This document shows positions 6,881-15,794 of a stretch of DNA of 64,000 nucleotides, in pieces. The position numbers and the translations under genes are program-made. The first letter of the stretch is position 1. The number at the start of each line of letters is the position of its first letter. The stretch is from Ferrimonas aestuarii (GTDB taxonomy: Bacteria > Pseudomonadota > Gammaproteobacteria > Enterobacterales > Shewanellaceae): contig NZ_SWCJ01000001.1 of the NCBI RefSeq assembly GCF_005116665.1, positions 248,001-312,000 on the forward strand, given 5' to 3'. The notes under the pieces are model-generated. The model was not told where the DNA came from, ran no database searches, and worked only from the letters and a program-made list of their open reading frames with translations.

Positions 6881-8901
6881 TGATGAGTTCGGTTAAATCG
6901 CCGCCAATCGGTTATCAAAGGCTGTGGCTGCAGACCTGTGGTTTGCTGCTGCTGTTTAATCTGGGGTTGTGGCTGTTTCGTAGGGCGGTCTCTCCCAGCC
7001 CAACCCTATCTTTGGATAAACTGCTGGCGTTTTTAAAGGACGGCGAGCTCAGCACTGGGCTGATGATGGATGTGGGCTTTTTCATCCTGATGGTCGTTAT
7101 GCTGCACCTGGTGTGGGCGTTGGTCATTGTGTTGTCTTTCCGCCCATGGATGCAGATTAGTGATAATGCCCTACGAACCTCATTGTGGCTGCTGCTGGTA
7201 CTCATACATTTGACTGCGGTGCTGGTGCTTAACTCCTATTTTACGCCAACGTCTCTGTATGGATTTTTCCGAGATACGCCGTTAATGCATCCGATTTTGG
7301 TGGCGCTGGTGGCGTCGGCGCCCCTGTTGGTGGCCATCTTTGCCATGATGCAGTGGTCAAAGTTGGGGTTTTATACCCTGCTGGTGGGGCTCAGTTTGTG
7401 GCAAGGGCTATGGACCTTGAGTCATCAACCTTTGTTGCAACAGCGCCAGAGTGACCCAAATATCATCATCATTGGCATTGATGGCCTACGGCCGGATCAT
7501 CTGGCCAGCTTTGGCAGTGCAAAAGCGCTGACGCCGAACTTGGATCAATTTTTGGCCAGCAGCCAAGTGTATCCCAATACCTACACGCCCATCGCCCGCA
7601 CTTACGCCGCGTGGTTTAGTCTGCTTCGGGGCCAATACCCCCGTCATCATGGGGTGAGGTTTAACTTGGCTCCACCAGAACTCACCGGAACTGAGCTTCT
7701 TCTGTTAGAGCGTTTGGCTGAGCGAGGGTATTGGCGGGTATTTGCCTTGGACGAGCGCCGCTTTAATCACATTGATGAGCGGTTTGGTTTCGATGCTGTG
7801 GTCGGACCTAAAGCCGGTGCCGCGGATACGCTCATCACCACCAATGGTGATAACCCCTTGGTGAACTTAACACTTCAGTGGCGCTGGTCCCAATACCTGT
7901 TCCCCTACCTGTACGATAACCGCTCTTACGGTAAAGCGTATCAACCGGCACGTTTTAACCGAGCGGTGGTTGATGCCAGTGCCATGGATAGGCCAAACCT
8001 AGTTAGTGCTCACTTCTGTCTGCTTCACTGGCCATACAGCTCGCAGGACTTTATCGATCTGCCCGCCGAGGATTGGCAGGGTAACTACTACCACTTTATG
8101 TATTTGGCGATGCTGAAAAAGGTTGATGCGCAGTTTGGTAACCTGATGGCTCAGCTGAAACACGCGGGCCTGCTTGATAACGCCATGGTGTTTGTGATGT
8201 CGGATCACGGTGAAGGCTTAGGTCTATCCGGAGACGGGCTCAGCGCCAGTCATCAACAGACGCTGCCCTTCAGTGTTAACTCCCTCGGTCATGGCACCAA
8301 TCTGCTGGTTCAAGCTCAATCTAAAGTGTTGCTGGCGTATCAGAGGTATAACCATGGCCTGAGCCGTTACCCTAGGGTATGGCACTCGGGGTTGCACTCT
8401 TTGGTTGATATCGCCGCCACCGTCGACAGTGCCTTAGAACTTAATCTGGCCAAATTGGATGGAAAACCGCTGCCCCACAAAATTGCCGAAATTGATGAGC
8501 GGGCGGTCTTTGTGGAGTCGGCTCTGCCATTGAGAGAGTTTGACGGCAGCCAGATTGATGAAGCTAAGGTGTTTTCCAAAGTGGCGTCGTTGTATCAGGT
8601 CCGAAGCGACGGCCGAGCGGTGATTCGACCTGAGCGTTATCGAGAACTGAATCTTCGCAAGCAGCGTTCGGTGTATCTGGGGCAGTGGCAGTTGTTGATG
8701 TTGCCTCGTCATGATGACTTAGTATTGGTGGATCTTGATAAAAACCAGTGGTTTAACCTATCTAGTTACCAGGGGGAAGCGCCCATCACCGAGCTGAAAC
8801 GGCGTTTGTGCCGTTTCTATGGGGGGGATTATGGGTTTGATCACCTTGGGGCATGCAACGGAGTGCAATATGCGCAACATTCAGGCTTGGCGCCCGAGTA
8901 A
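6880..8901 (+). CDS. Membrane-bound sulfatase-fold transferase (alkaline phosphatase superfamily)
   Basis: 673 residues: five N-terminal membrane segments (to about residue 180), then a periplasmic alkaline-phosphatase-superfamily domain. Metal-binding motifs are IIGIDGLRPDH near residue 200 and VMSDHGEGLG near 440. In the nucleophile region, PIARTYAAWFSLLRGQYP, Thr241 occupies the place of the sulfatase Cys/Ser (CxPSR). It therefore lacks the formylglycine motif and resembles phosphoethanolamine and phosphoglycerol transferases (EptA, LtaS, PbgA/YejM topology). A likely job is decorating a surface glycan or lipid with a phospho-group in the periplasm. It is coupled to the small membrane protein upstream and overlaps the methyltransferase downstream. 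Confidence 0.72.
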   Translation: MMSSVKSPPIGYQRLWLQTCGLLLLFNLGLWLFRRAVSPSPTLSLDKLLAFLKDGELSTGLMMDVGFFILMVVMLHLVWALVIVLSFRPWMQISDNALRTSLWLLLVLIHLTAVLVLNSYFTPTSLYGFFRDTPLMHPILVALVASAPLLVAIFAMMQWSKLGFYTLLVGLSLWQGLWTLSHQPLLQQRQSDPNIIIIGIDGLRPDHLASFGSAKALTPNLDQFLASSQVYPNTYTPIARTYAAWFSLLRGQYPRHHGVRFNLAPPELTGTELLLLERLAERGYWRVFALDERRFNHIDERFGFDAVVGPKAGAADTLITTNGDNPLVNLTLQWRWSQYLFPYLYDNRSYGKAYQPARFNRAVVDASAMDRPNLVSAHFCLLHWPYSSQDFIDLPAEDWQGNYYHFMYLAMLKKVDAQFGNLMAQLKHAGLLDNAMVFVMSDHGEGLGLSGDGLSASHQQTLPFSVNSLGHGTNLLVQAQSKVLLAYQRYNHGLSRYPRVWHSGLHSLVDIAATVDSALELNLAKLDGKPLPHKIAEIDERAVFVESALPLREFDGSQIDEAKVFSKVASLYQVRSDGRAVIRPERYRELNLRKQRSVYLGQWQLLMLPRHDDLVLVDLDKNQWFNLSSYQGEAPITELKRRLCRFYGGDYGFDHLGACNGVQYAQHSGLAPE

Positions 8902-9616
8902 GTTTGTCTATCGACAAGGGCGGCTTCGGGCAAGCCCTGACCCAGCCGAGGTTGCCCCGGGCTCTCGATTAATGGCCGGTCGCATTGCGGAGTTTTATCA
9001 CCAACGATTGCCGACCTATGCCCGGGGGGAATTGCTGGATCTGGGCTGTGGTCAGGTTCCGCTATTTCAAAGCTACCGAGAGCGAGTGAGCGGCGTTACC
9101 TGCATCGATTGGCAGCACTGTCGTCATGAACACTGCCACCTTGACCAAGAGTGGGATTTGAATCAGCCGTTGCCAGTAGCGGATGCGCAGTTCGATACGG
9201 TTATCTTATCCGATGTGCTGGAGCATGTGACGGAGCCGCAGCAACTGATAGCTGAGATCGCCAGGGTATTGAAGCCTGAAGGACACCTGTTGCTGAACGT
9301 GCCATTTTTCTACTGCATTCACGAGCGCCCCCACGATTACTACCGTTACACCGAGTTTGCTTTGAGGCGATTTATGCTTCAGGCGGGATTGACGGTAGAG
9401 GAGTTGACCCCATTAGGGGGAAGCCTCGAGGTGATGGCAGATATGTTGGCAAAACACCTGCAATTTATCCCCTTAGTTGGTTCATTGTTGGCCAGCTGTG
9501 TGGTGTGGATAACTCAGGCTTTATGTGGCTTGACGCCTTTAAAACGCTTCAGTGGGAAGAGTGCCGAGGCGTTTCCTTACGGCTACGCTTTGGTTGCGCG
9601 TAAGCCAGCAAGCTAG
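8870..9616 (+). CDS. Class I SAM-dependent methyltransferase
   Basis: A 248-residue protein with a Methyltransf_11-type fold: ELLDLGCGQVPLF (motif I, SAM binding), DVLEHVTEPQQL (motif III region) and ARVLKPEGHLLLNVPFFY. HERPHDYYRYTEFALRRF is common in methyltransferases from O-antigen or surface polysaccharide clusters. ATG 8870 is preferred because GGAG precedes it; longer starts lie deep in the upstream gene. It overlaps the transferase gene by 32 bases and its 3' end overlaps the converging membrane-protein gene by 68 bases. The substrate is unknown, probably a sugar or polyprenyl-linked intermediate. Confidence 0.75.
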   Translation: MRNIQAWRPSKFVYRQGRLRASPDPAEVAPGSRLMAGRIAEFYHQRLPTYARGELLDLGCGQVPLFQSYRERVSGVTCIDWQHCRHEHCHLDQEWDLNQPLPVADAQFDTVILSDVLEHVTEPQQLIAEIARVLKPEGHLLLNVPFFYCIHERPHDYYRYTEFALRRFMLQAGLTVEELTPLGGSLEVMADMLAKHLQFIPLVGSLLASCVVWITQALCGLTPLKRFSGKSAEAFPYGYALVARKPAS

Positions 9617-10508
9617 CGCCCACATAAAGCAGATCGGCGATAATCCCCAACAGGCGCGCGCCAACTAAGCTCCACAATAGCAGTTGTGGTGACAACATCG
9701 ACTCCAGCACCAACAGCTGCACCCCTTCTCTTACCCCCAAGCCACTGGGCGCGACGATGGCCAGCATGCCTGCGCTACTCGATAGGGTTTGTGCAGCAAC
9801 CACCTGAAGGTAGTTGAGCTCAATTTGAGGCGTTAGGCTTAAGATAAGCAGTAATAACCCAAAGGCAGAGAACAGGCTAAAGCCGAGGTAACTCAGTAAT
9901 AGCTTGGCCATTAAGGCCCAGTGGTAGTGCTCTGCAGCAATGCTGAGGTGGCGTTTCTTACCGGCCCAAGTCAGTATCGGTCGCAATACCGGTGGTGACA
10001 GCGCCGTCAGCAGCATACCAACCAGAAGCAGCAATAAGGGAATACTGGAAACTGGCAGAAAACTGTGCGACAGCAGCATGAGGCAGCTCAGTCCTAGACA
10101 TAAACTGATGCCTATCTGCAGAGCAGCTTCCATCAGCGAGCTGGTGATCACCGCTGTTTTTGAGAATCCTAAAGGAGCAGCGAAGTACGCGCGCGCCAGA
10201 ATGCCGGTTATCTTGCCCGGCACGTAACGGCCCAACCACGCTTTGGCAAACACCGTGTTGATGGCACTTGCCGAGCAAGCCTCTAGCGGAAGTGACCGTG
10301 AATCGGCTAAGCCCAATAACAGTTGTCGCCAGATCATCGCCAGTTGCCAGCGGCAGATTAGCATCACCAACAGCGACGCCAGCAGATAGGGCCATCGAAA
10401 CTCCACTTCCAGCAGCTGCTGCCACTGGAGCTGACGAAAATAGACACCGATGGCCGCCAATAGCACCAGAGCGATGACCCAACCTAAGGCTCGCCGCAGT
10501 GGAGTCAT
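9549..10508 (-). CDS. LPG-synthase-like / UPF0104 integral membrane protein
   Basis: A 319-residue polytopic protein with seven to eight hydrophobic segments. It resembles the membrane domain of lysylphosphatidylglycerol synthase (UPF0104, AglD/MprF flippase-domain type): FAKAWLGRYVPGKITGILARAY near residues 90-110 and SSSAGMLAIVAPSGLGVREGVQLL near 255. Such proteins often sit beside lipid-linked glycosyltransferases and are suspected of lipid or lipid-glycan translocation. It is the last of five minus-strand genes; its ATG overlaps the preceding stop by four bases. The C-terminal basic tail overlaps the converging methyltransferase. Confidence 0.7.
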   Translation of the reverse strand: MTPLRRALGWVIALVLLAAIGVYFRQLQWQQLLEVEFRWPYLLASLLVMLICRWQLAMIWRQLLLGLADSRSLPLEACSASAINTVFAKAWLGRYVPGKITGILARAYFAAPLGFSKTAVITSSLMEAALQIGISLCLGLSCLMLLSHSFLPVSSIPLLLLLVGMLLTALSPPVLRPILTWAGKKRHLSIAAEHYHWALMAKLLLSYLGFSLFSAFGLLLLILSLTPQIELNYLQVVAAQTLSSSAGMLAIVAPSGLGVREGVQLLVLESMLSPQLLLWSLVGARLLGIIADLLYVGASLLAYAQPKRSRKETPRHSSH

Positions 10509-11755
10509 CGGTGCTGCTCCGTGGTGGGAGAGTCGGGCAGGTGCTCAGCTAATATGGATGTCAGTTGCTGGCGCATTTGAGTTAGCACTTGCTGAGACTG
10601 GTGGCATACGCTGTCCCCTTGCTCCATCAGTTGCTGGAATGCCGCCAGATGCTTTGGGTGTTGCTGACGTTCAAGTAGGGACTCAATGGGAGCACTGAAA
10701 CCCGACAGCCCCAACTGTTCAAAGTAGATGCGACCTTTATCCACGTAGTAAAACACCTGGGCTGGGGTTTCGGTGACCGTGGCTAAGATGGTGGAGTGCA
10801 GCCGCATCCCAACGAACGCTCGGGTGTGGGCGATGAGCGCTAAGCACTCGCTAGGGGAGAGCTCGTCACCCTCAATAACATGAACGCGATGCTTGTGCTC
10901 CATGGCGTCACGCAGTTGATGGCACAGGCCTTGATCGTTTTCACTGCTGGCCATATGCATCGGCAAAAGGATGAGGTTTCGCTGCTGCTGGTCGACCAAC
11001 TGATCCAGATAATGGGCAAATTCTTCAATGAGCTGCGAGGCGGCTTTAGGGTCGATTTTTCGACTCCAGGGCAATTTGTGACGGTATTTATGGGGCAGCC
11101 AGCCGCTATTTTGGTAGTGAAACCAGTGGCGGGGACCGATGCCGATGCTGTTGTTCAAGTCACTCCGGCTTATGCCCGATGACTGCAGCTTGTTGAGCAT
11201 CGATTCCGTATCGGTAGGAGTGGGTTGGCAGACGATGGCGGGATCAAAGCCAGCCAGTATTGGCGTGCGGCAGCCCCATTGAGTGAGCTTATCGGCTGAT
11301 TCCTGATCTCGGGTAAAAAACAGCGAGCAACAGTCGACGGTACGGCGAATTAAGCCGCGACCAAACTGGCTGTGGGTGGGACCAATGCCTTGAAACAGTC
11401 CGAAGAGTTTTGGGTTCACCCACGACAGCAACCGGATCTTTAACCACCAATAGAGTAATCCCAGCTTGTTGGTGTAGTCCTTGAGAAACTCTCCACCGCC
11501 CCAAAACACAAAATCCACCGCGGCGGCCTTTCTAAGCAGAATCAGCAGGTCGATGGGCGATAGGCTTTGCACGCCCATATTCAGAAACTCAATGCCAAAC
11601 CAGCGTTGGTCGCGTTCCGGAAAATTGGACAGTGCGGTGATCTGGCTGTCATCACCAAATTGTTGTTTGAGCAGAGTGATGTTGCCCGCAAGGATGGCAC
11701 GGTCGCCCCGATTAAAGGGGGAGTCGCTGTTTAATAGGAGAATCTTAGTCGCCAT
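10505..11755 (-). CDS. Polysaccharide pyruvyl transferase family protein
   Basis: A 416-residue protein beginning MATKILLLNSDSPFNRGDRAIL, a Rossmann-like start with the family's conserved N/S-x-G-D segment. FVFWGGGEFLKDY, GLFQGIGPTHS and GMRLHSTILATVTETP are family hallmarks, the last with the conserved R-L-H of the C-terminal donor domain. These enzymes transfer pyruvate from phosphoenolpyruvate to sugar hydroxyls, making ketal-pyruvylated surface glycans. I use ATG 11755; upstream codons lie inside the previous gene, and this start overlaps it by 11 bases. Acceptor unknown. Confidence 0.8.
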   Translation of the reverse strand: MATKILLLNSDSPFNRGDRAILAGNITLLKQQFGDDSQITALSNFPERDQRWFGIEFLNMGVQSLSPIDLLILLRKAAAVDFVFWGGGEFLKDYTNKLGLLYWWLKIRLLSWVNPKLFGLFQGIGPTHSQFGRGLIRRTVDCCSLFFTRDQESADKLTQWGCRTPILAGFDPAIVCQPTPTDTESMLNKLQSSGISRSDLNNSIGIGPRHWFHYQNSGWLPHKYRHKLPWSRKIDPKAASQLIEEFAHYLDQLVDQQQRNLILLPMHMASSENDQGLCHQLRDAMEHKHRVHVIEGDELSPSECLALIAHTRAFVGMRLHSTILATVTETPAQVFYYVDKGRIYFEQLGLSGFSAPIESLLERQQHPKHLAAFQQLMEQGDSVCHQSQQVLTQMRQQLTSILAEHLPDSPTTEQHR

Positions 11756-12950
11756 CAAATAGGTGCTCCCAATGACGTTGAGCGACAGTTGGCCACTGCA
11801 CCGCCTGACTGCTGAGTTTGGCTGCGGATTGCATTGCGTGAGTTTGAGCCGAAGGTTGGTGCCAAAGCCGCCGCAGTGCATCGGCAATGGCATTGGCGTC
11901 GGCATCGTCAATGAGTAGGCCGTTTTGATTGTGCTGAATCAGCTCATCGGCCCCACTGACCTTAGTGGCGATGCAGGCCTTTCCTAGGGACATCGCTTCC
12001 ATGAGTGCCACAGGCAACCCTTCGGCGTCTCCGTCGGCAGCGATGATGGATGGTTGCACAAACACGCGGCATTGATTGAGCTGGGCCCACTTCTGCTGTT
12101 GGTTTAGGTAACCGCAAAACTTCACTCGTTTTCCTAGGGGCGCGGCTTGGGCTTTGAGCTGGGGCAGCAGTGGTCCGTCTCCGGCGATCACTAAAGTGCA
12201 ATCGTCTAACTGTGGCAGGGCGCTGGCGAAGCCCTCTATCAAGAACCGAATGCCTTTCTTTTCGACCAAGCGCCCGATGAAAAGCACGGTGTTGTTGCCA
12301 AGGGCGGTTTGGGGCTGTGGCCGCACACCCATGGGGATGATCTCCACCTTTGGAGCCAATTGTCGCCACTGCGCTGGGGTAAAAAACGCTTGCAGCTTGG
12401 TTTGGGTTCGTCGACTGACGGTGCTGATGGCATGGGCTTTATAGGACAGAGCGCGCACCAACCAAGAGCCCAGAAACGGCAGTTTGGCGGCGATGGCCAC
12501 GTCGCTGGAGTGGCTGGTGTAGCAGTGAGGTGTTTGAGTTAACCAGCCAACCAGTCCGCCGATGACGCCTTGAGGTACGAACCAGTGGCTATAGATGACA
12601 TCAGGCCGAGTACGTTTCACGAGCCGATACAGAGCAAAGAATTGGCAAAGCATCAGCAGGGGCACTTGCAGATACAGCCAAGGGCGCTGTTTGAGGTTGG
12701 GCAAAATGGCCGGGTAGGCGAGCTGTTGCCATGCTTCGGGTAACAGGTAGCGATAACGGTGGATCTCGGCAAATCCTAGATTCTCTTTGCGTTTGGCCCC
12801 CTGATGATGGGGAGCCAGTATGGTGATCTCGAGTTGCGGATGCAGTTTATGCAGCTCCCTCAGTTGCTGGGCCACAAAGTCGGGAACTTGGTCACCCTGC
12901 CATCTGGGAAAGGTTGATGCACAAACCAAAATGCGGGAGATGGCGGTCAT
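11745..12950 (-). CDS. Glycosyltransferase family 4
   Basis: A 401-residue GT-B enzyme. The N-terminal domain begins RILVCASTFPRWQGDQVPDFV. The C-terminal domain carries NTVLFIGRLVEKKGIRFLIEGF and the nucleotide-sugar binding EX7E region (AADGDAEGLPVALMEAMSLGKACIA, residues ~305-330). It transfers a sugar from an activated donor to a lipid-linked or glycan acceptor at the inner face of the membrane. The gene overlaps the GT2 gene by four bases (ATGA) and the pyruvyltransferase by 11 bases, which indicates a tightly coupled operon. Donor and acceptor cannot be read from sequence. Confidence 0.85.
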   Translation of the reverse strand: MTAISRILVCASTFPRWQGDQVPDFVAQQLRELHKLHPQLEITILAPHHQGAKRKENLGFAEIHRYRYLLPEAWQQLAYPAILPNLKQRPWLYLQVPLLMLCQFFALYRLVKRTRPDVIYSHWFVPQGVIGGLVGWLTQTPHCYTSHSSDVAIAAKLPFLGSWLVRALSYKAHAISTVSRRTQTKLQAFFTPAQWRQLAPKVEIIPMGVRPQPQTALGNNTVLFIGRLVEKKGIRFLIEGFASALPQLDDCTLVIAGDGPLLPQLKAQAAPLGKRVKFCGYLNQQQKWAQLNQCRVFVQPSIIAADGDAEGLPVALMEAMSLGKACIATKVSGADELIQHNQNGLLIDDADANAIADALRRLWHQPSAQTHAMQSAAKLSSQAVQWPTVAQRHWEHLFDGD

Positions 12951-13963
12951 GGCGAATCGCCCTTTTTCGGAACCACACTGAGAGAGGGCTTATCTGGCTG
13001 AGGGTGGACTTTTGAGGGGTGATGGAGCTGTTCATCCAATTTCTCGACCCGTCGCAGCAGCTTCTCCATCAGTTTGCGATTGAAGTTGATAAGATCCGCT
13101 ACTACTCCAACCAAAATGGTAATGACGCCCATCAGCACTAAGGTGCCACCGATCACCAGAGATTGAATGTGGCCATCGCCATCCCCACTGAAATAGAGAA
13201 ACAGAAATCGGAGAATCGGTAGGGTACCGATAACCATGGCGGTGAGGCCAAGGGCGAGAAACGCACGCAGTGGTCGATACATCACGTAGATGCGAAACAG
13301 GCTTGAGACCGACATCTGAATGAACTGAGGAATGGTTCGAAACAGTCGCGACTCTCGGGTTTTGCTGTGAGTCCGAATTGGCACTGAGACCACTGACAAG
13401 CGCTTAGCGCTGGCCTGAACCAACATCTCAATGGTGTAACTGAAGTCGGAGACAATATTGATCTGCTGGGCGGTATCTCGAGACAGGGCGCGAAAGCCGC
13501 TGACGGCATCGGTGATGTTGAGGCCGGTGGCTTTGCGAATGACGGTGCTGCCTAGTACCTGCAAGCAGCGCTTAAACCAAGAGAAGTGGGGGTTATCCAT
13601 GCCGCCGCGATCGCCAATGACAATGTCTGCCTGCTGAGCCAATATCGGCGCCACCAATTTAGGGATGTCGCCACTGTGGTATTGGTTGTCGCCGTCGGTG
13701 TTAACGATGACATCTGCCCCCAATCGCAGGCAGGTTTCGATGCCGTTATGGAAACTGTACGCCAAGCCTTTGTTGATGGTGTTGCTGATGATGTGGTCGG
13801 CGCCCGCTGCCTGAGCAACGGCGATGGTGTCGTCGGTAGAGCCATCATCGATGATAAGCACCTCCACCACATCAATGCCTGGAATCTGCCGTGGGATGCT
13901 TTGAATCACTTGAGTGATGGTGTGTTGTTCATTAAGGCAGGGGATCTGCACTATTAATTTCAT
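12947..13963 (-). CDS. Glycosyltransferase family 2 with C-terminal membrane domain (DPM1/ArnC-like)
   Basis: 338 residues. The GT-A domain has VQIPCLNEQHTI, VLIIDDGSTDDT, VNTDGDNQYHSGDI (the DxD-type metal motif) and a SGFRALSRDTA segment. Two C-terminal hydrophobic segments (residues ~230-290) are followed by a polar tail. Such enzymes make polyprenyl-phosphate-linked sugars used as donors by GT-C transferases in the periplasm. That fits the preceding gene, a GT39-like membrane transferase 14 bases upstream. Start codon ATG 13963. Confidence 0.85.
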   Translation of the reverse strand: MKLIVQIPCLNEQHTITQVIQSIPRQIPGIDVVEVLIIDDGSTDDTIAVAQAAGADHIISNTINKGLAYSFHNGIETCLRLGADVIVNTDGDNQYHSGDIPKLVAPILAQQADIVIGDRGGMDNPHFSWFKRCLQVLGSTVIRKATGLNITDAVSGFRALSRDTAQQINIVSDFSYTIEMLVQASAKRLSVVSVPIRTHSKTRESRLFRTIPQFIQMSVSSLFRIYVMYRPLRAFLALGLTAMVIGTLPILRFLFLYFSGDGDGHIQSLVIGGTLVLMGVITILVGVVADLINFNRKLMEKLLRRVEKLDEQLHHPSKVHPQPDKPSLSVVPKKGDSP

Positions 13964-13977
13964 GCCCGTAACATCTC

Positions 13978-15699
13978 CTAAAAACCACTAAATAGCGGTG
14001 AGTGTGGGGGGGAGTGGTGTGGCGGTTGTAGCCCCTGCCAGCGCAGCTGGTAGGTTCCGGGAACAAACGCCTTTAGGCGGTAGTGACCCGGGGCAAGGGT
14101 TATCATGTCATCGGCGGCGAAGCGCTGCTGATCCAGCAATACCGAGCCTGGGCCCATGAGCTGGTATTGACCGCCAATGACCAGTTGAATCTGTTGAGTT
14201 TGCTCGGTTAAGACGAGCTGTTTTCCTGCCACATACAGCGGCCCCCATAGGGGCAGATAGTGGGCTCTTAGGGCTTTCTGATCTTCTTCAACAAGCTTTG
14301 CTCCCCATTTGGGATAGATCCGATGGTCAAGATCCAGCACTGGCGTGTTAACCAGATAGAGGGGCGGTTGGTGTTTGAGAATGGCCTCACGCAGTACGGG
14401 GTGTTGATTGCTGGCGTATTTACTTAAGGTCCAACTGCTTAGGAAAGGGCCCACTTTGGGAAAGCTTGCGATCATGCCGCTGCGGTCTAGGTAGGCAACA
14501 GGCTCAGGGAACAGTTGATGGATAACAGACAGCAGTTGGCGCTGTTCGGTTTGGTTGTGCCACTGGGGCTTCATAAGCCCAAACTGAAATAGAGTCGGTA
14601 GGATGAACAGCAGCAATAGATACCGAAATCGTCGAATGCGGGAGTGTGATAACCATTGCCAGCCCAAGCCCGCAAGTAAGCTAAGGGGAATCAGCAGTAA
14701 CGGGTAAAAATAGGGGTAGGCATTGCGGTAAAACAGCAGACTCAGCAGTGGCAATGACTGGGCAATCAGAGCGAGGCCCAGTGTGGGCGTTTGATTGGCG
14801 GATTGTCCCGCTAGGCAAGCTGGCCTCGATTTTATGAGTGAGATAAGCCCAATGCTGGCGGCAAACACCAAAGCAGGGTTGTCCAGCAGCAGTTGCTTGA
14901 AATAGTCAAACCGTGGGAACCACTGCAGGTTGAGCAAGGTGTATTGCAAGGCGCTGGATAGGGTGCCGGTGGCTCCCGGGGCAACTCCACTTATCTCTGG
15001 GGGGCTACTTACGCCCTGATGCAGCATCAGCATGATGCTAAACAGGGTCAGAGTCAGAGTGGCAGAGAGCAGCAGCCGAGTGATGGCCACGGCTTTTGAG
15101 TGATGAGCGCCCCATTGCAGCAGCGCTAGGGCGGGCAACAGCAGCAGAGACTTAATGGATAGCATCAAGGCGATGGCAACCAGTATTGGGGCTCCAAAGC
15201 GAGTGGAGCGGTGATGAGGGCGGCAGATCAGCAGCGAATAGGCGCTTGAGATAAGGGCACAGAGCAGTGGATCCACTCGAAACTGAGCACCGCTATTAAG
15301 CACATAGGAGACGCTAAGCCAGCAGATCAGCGCAAATAGAGATGCCTTAGAATCAAGGTAGTGACGAGCCAGTTGGTACAAGGCCCAGCCGCTGATGCTA
15401 AGGGCAATCAGCATCACCCCTCGACCAAGATTAACCTGATCCACTTCGTTGGCAGCCACTTGGGTTAGCCACGGAAACAGGTGGACATGAAGGCTTTGCA
15501 GGCTGCGAGCCTCGCCAAAATTCACAAATTGATGGATTTGAGCCAGGTAGTAAAACTCATCCCAATGGATCTGATACCGAGTCAGCCACCATAGGTAGCA
15601 GCCTCCCACGCACAGCAGCAGCGCCTGCAGTAGGTGGCTCTCTATATTAGAGCGAATTTGGTGGTTACTTAGGGCTGCCGTCAATGGCCAACAATCCAT
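13978..15699 (-). CDS. GT39-like (GT-C) membrane glycosyltransferase
   Basis: A 573-residue polytopic protein with about 10-12 membrane segments and a C-terminal soluble domain of about 150 residues. YQIHWDEFYYLAQIH near residue 45 contains the Asp-Glu pair in the first periplasmic loop that is catalytic in PMT/ArnT/GT39 enzymes. These use a polyprenyl-phosphate sugar, which the downstream GT2 could supply. No good Shine-Dalgarno precedes the ATG at 15699, so the start is uncertain. It is the first gene of the five-gene minus-strand cluster. Confidence 0.7.
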   Translation of the reverse strand: MDCWPLTAALSNHQIRSNIESHLLQALLLCVGGCYLWWLTRYQIHWDEFYYLAQIHQFVNFGEARSLQSLHVHLFPWLTQVAANEVDQVNLGRGVMLIALSISGWALYQLARHYLDSKASLFALICWLSVSYVLNSGAQFRVDPLLCALISSAYSLLICRPHHRSTRFGAPILVAIALMLSIKSLLLLPALALLQWGAHHSKAVAITRLLLSATLTLTLFSIMLMLHQGVSSPPEISGVAPGATGTLSSALQYTLLNLQWFPRFDYFKQLLLDNPALVFAASIGLISLIKSRPACLAGQSANQTPTLGLALIAQSLPLLSLLFYRNAYPYFYPLLLIPLSLLAGLGWQWLSHSRIRRFRYLLLLFILPTLFQFGLMKPQWHNQTEQRQLLSVIHQLFPEPVAYLDRSGMIASFPKVGPFLSSWTLSKYASNQHPVLREAILKHQPPLYLVNTPVLDLDHRIYPKWGAKLVEEDQKALRAHYLPLWGPLYVAGKQLVLTEQTQQIQLVIGGQYQLMGPGSVLLDQQRFAADDMITLAPGHYRLKAFVPGTYQLRWQGLQPPHHSPPHSPLFSGF

Positions 15700-15750
15700 G
15701 CAAAAAAGGGCATGGAGTTAAGTGTAGTCAGGCCACTGATTTTCAGATAC

Positions 15751-15774
15751 AAAAATGCCCTCACATGAGGGCAT
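15751..15774 (-). terminator. Rho-independent terminator after pflA
   Basis: On the minus strand, ATGCCCTCATGTGAGGGCAT forms a stable stem followed by TTTT. It lies 21 bases after the pflA stop and before the glycosyltransferase cluster, separating the two units. Confidence 0.8.
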
Positions 15775-15794
15775 CGAATGTCGCTTGGGGGCGT

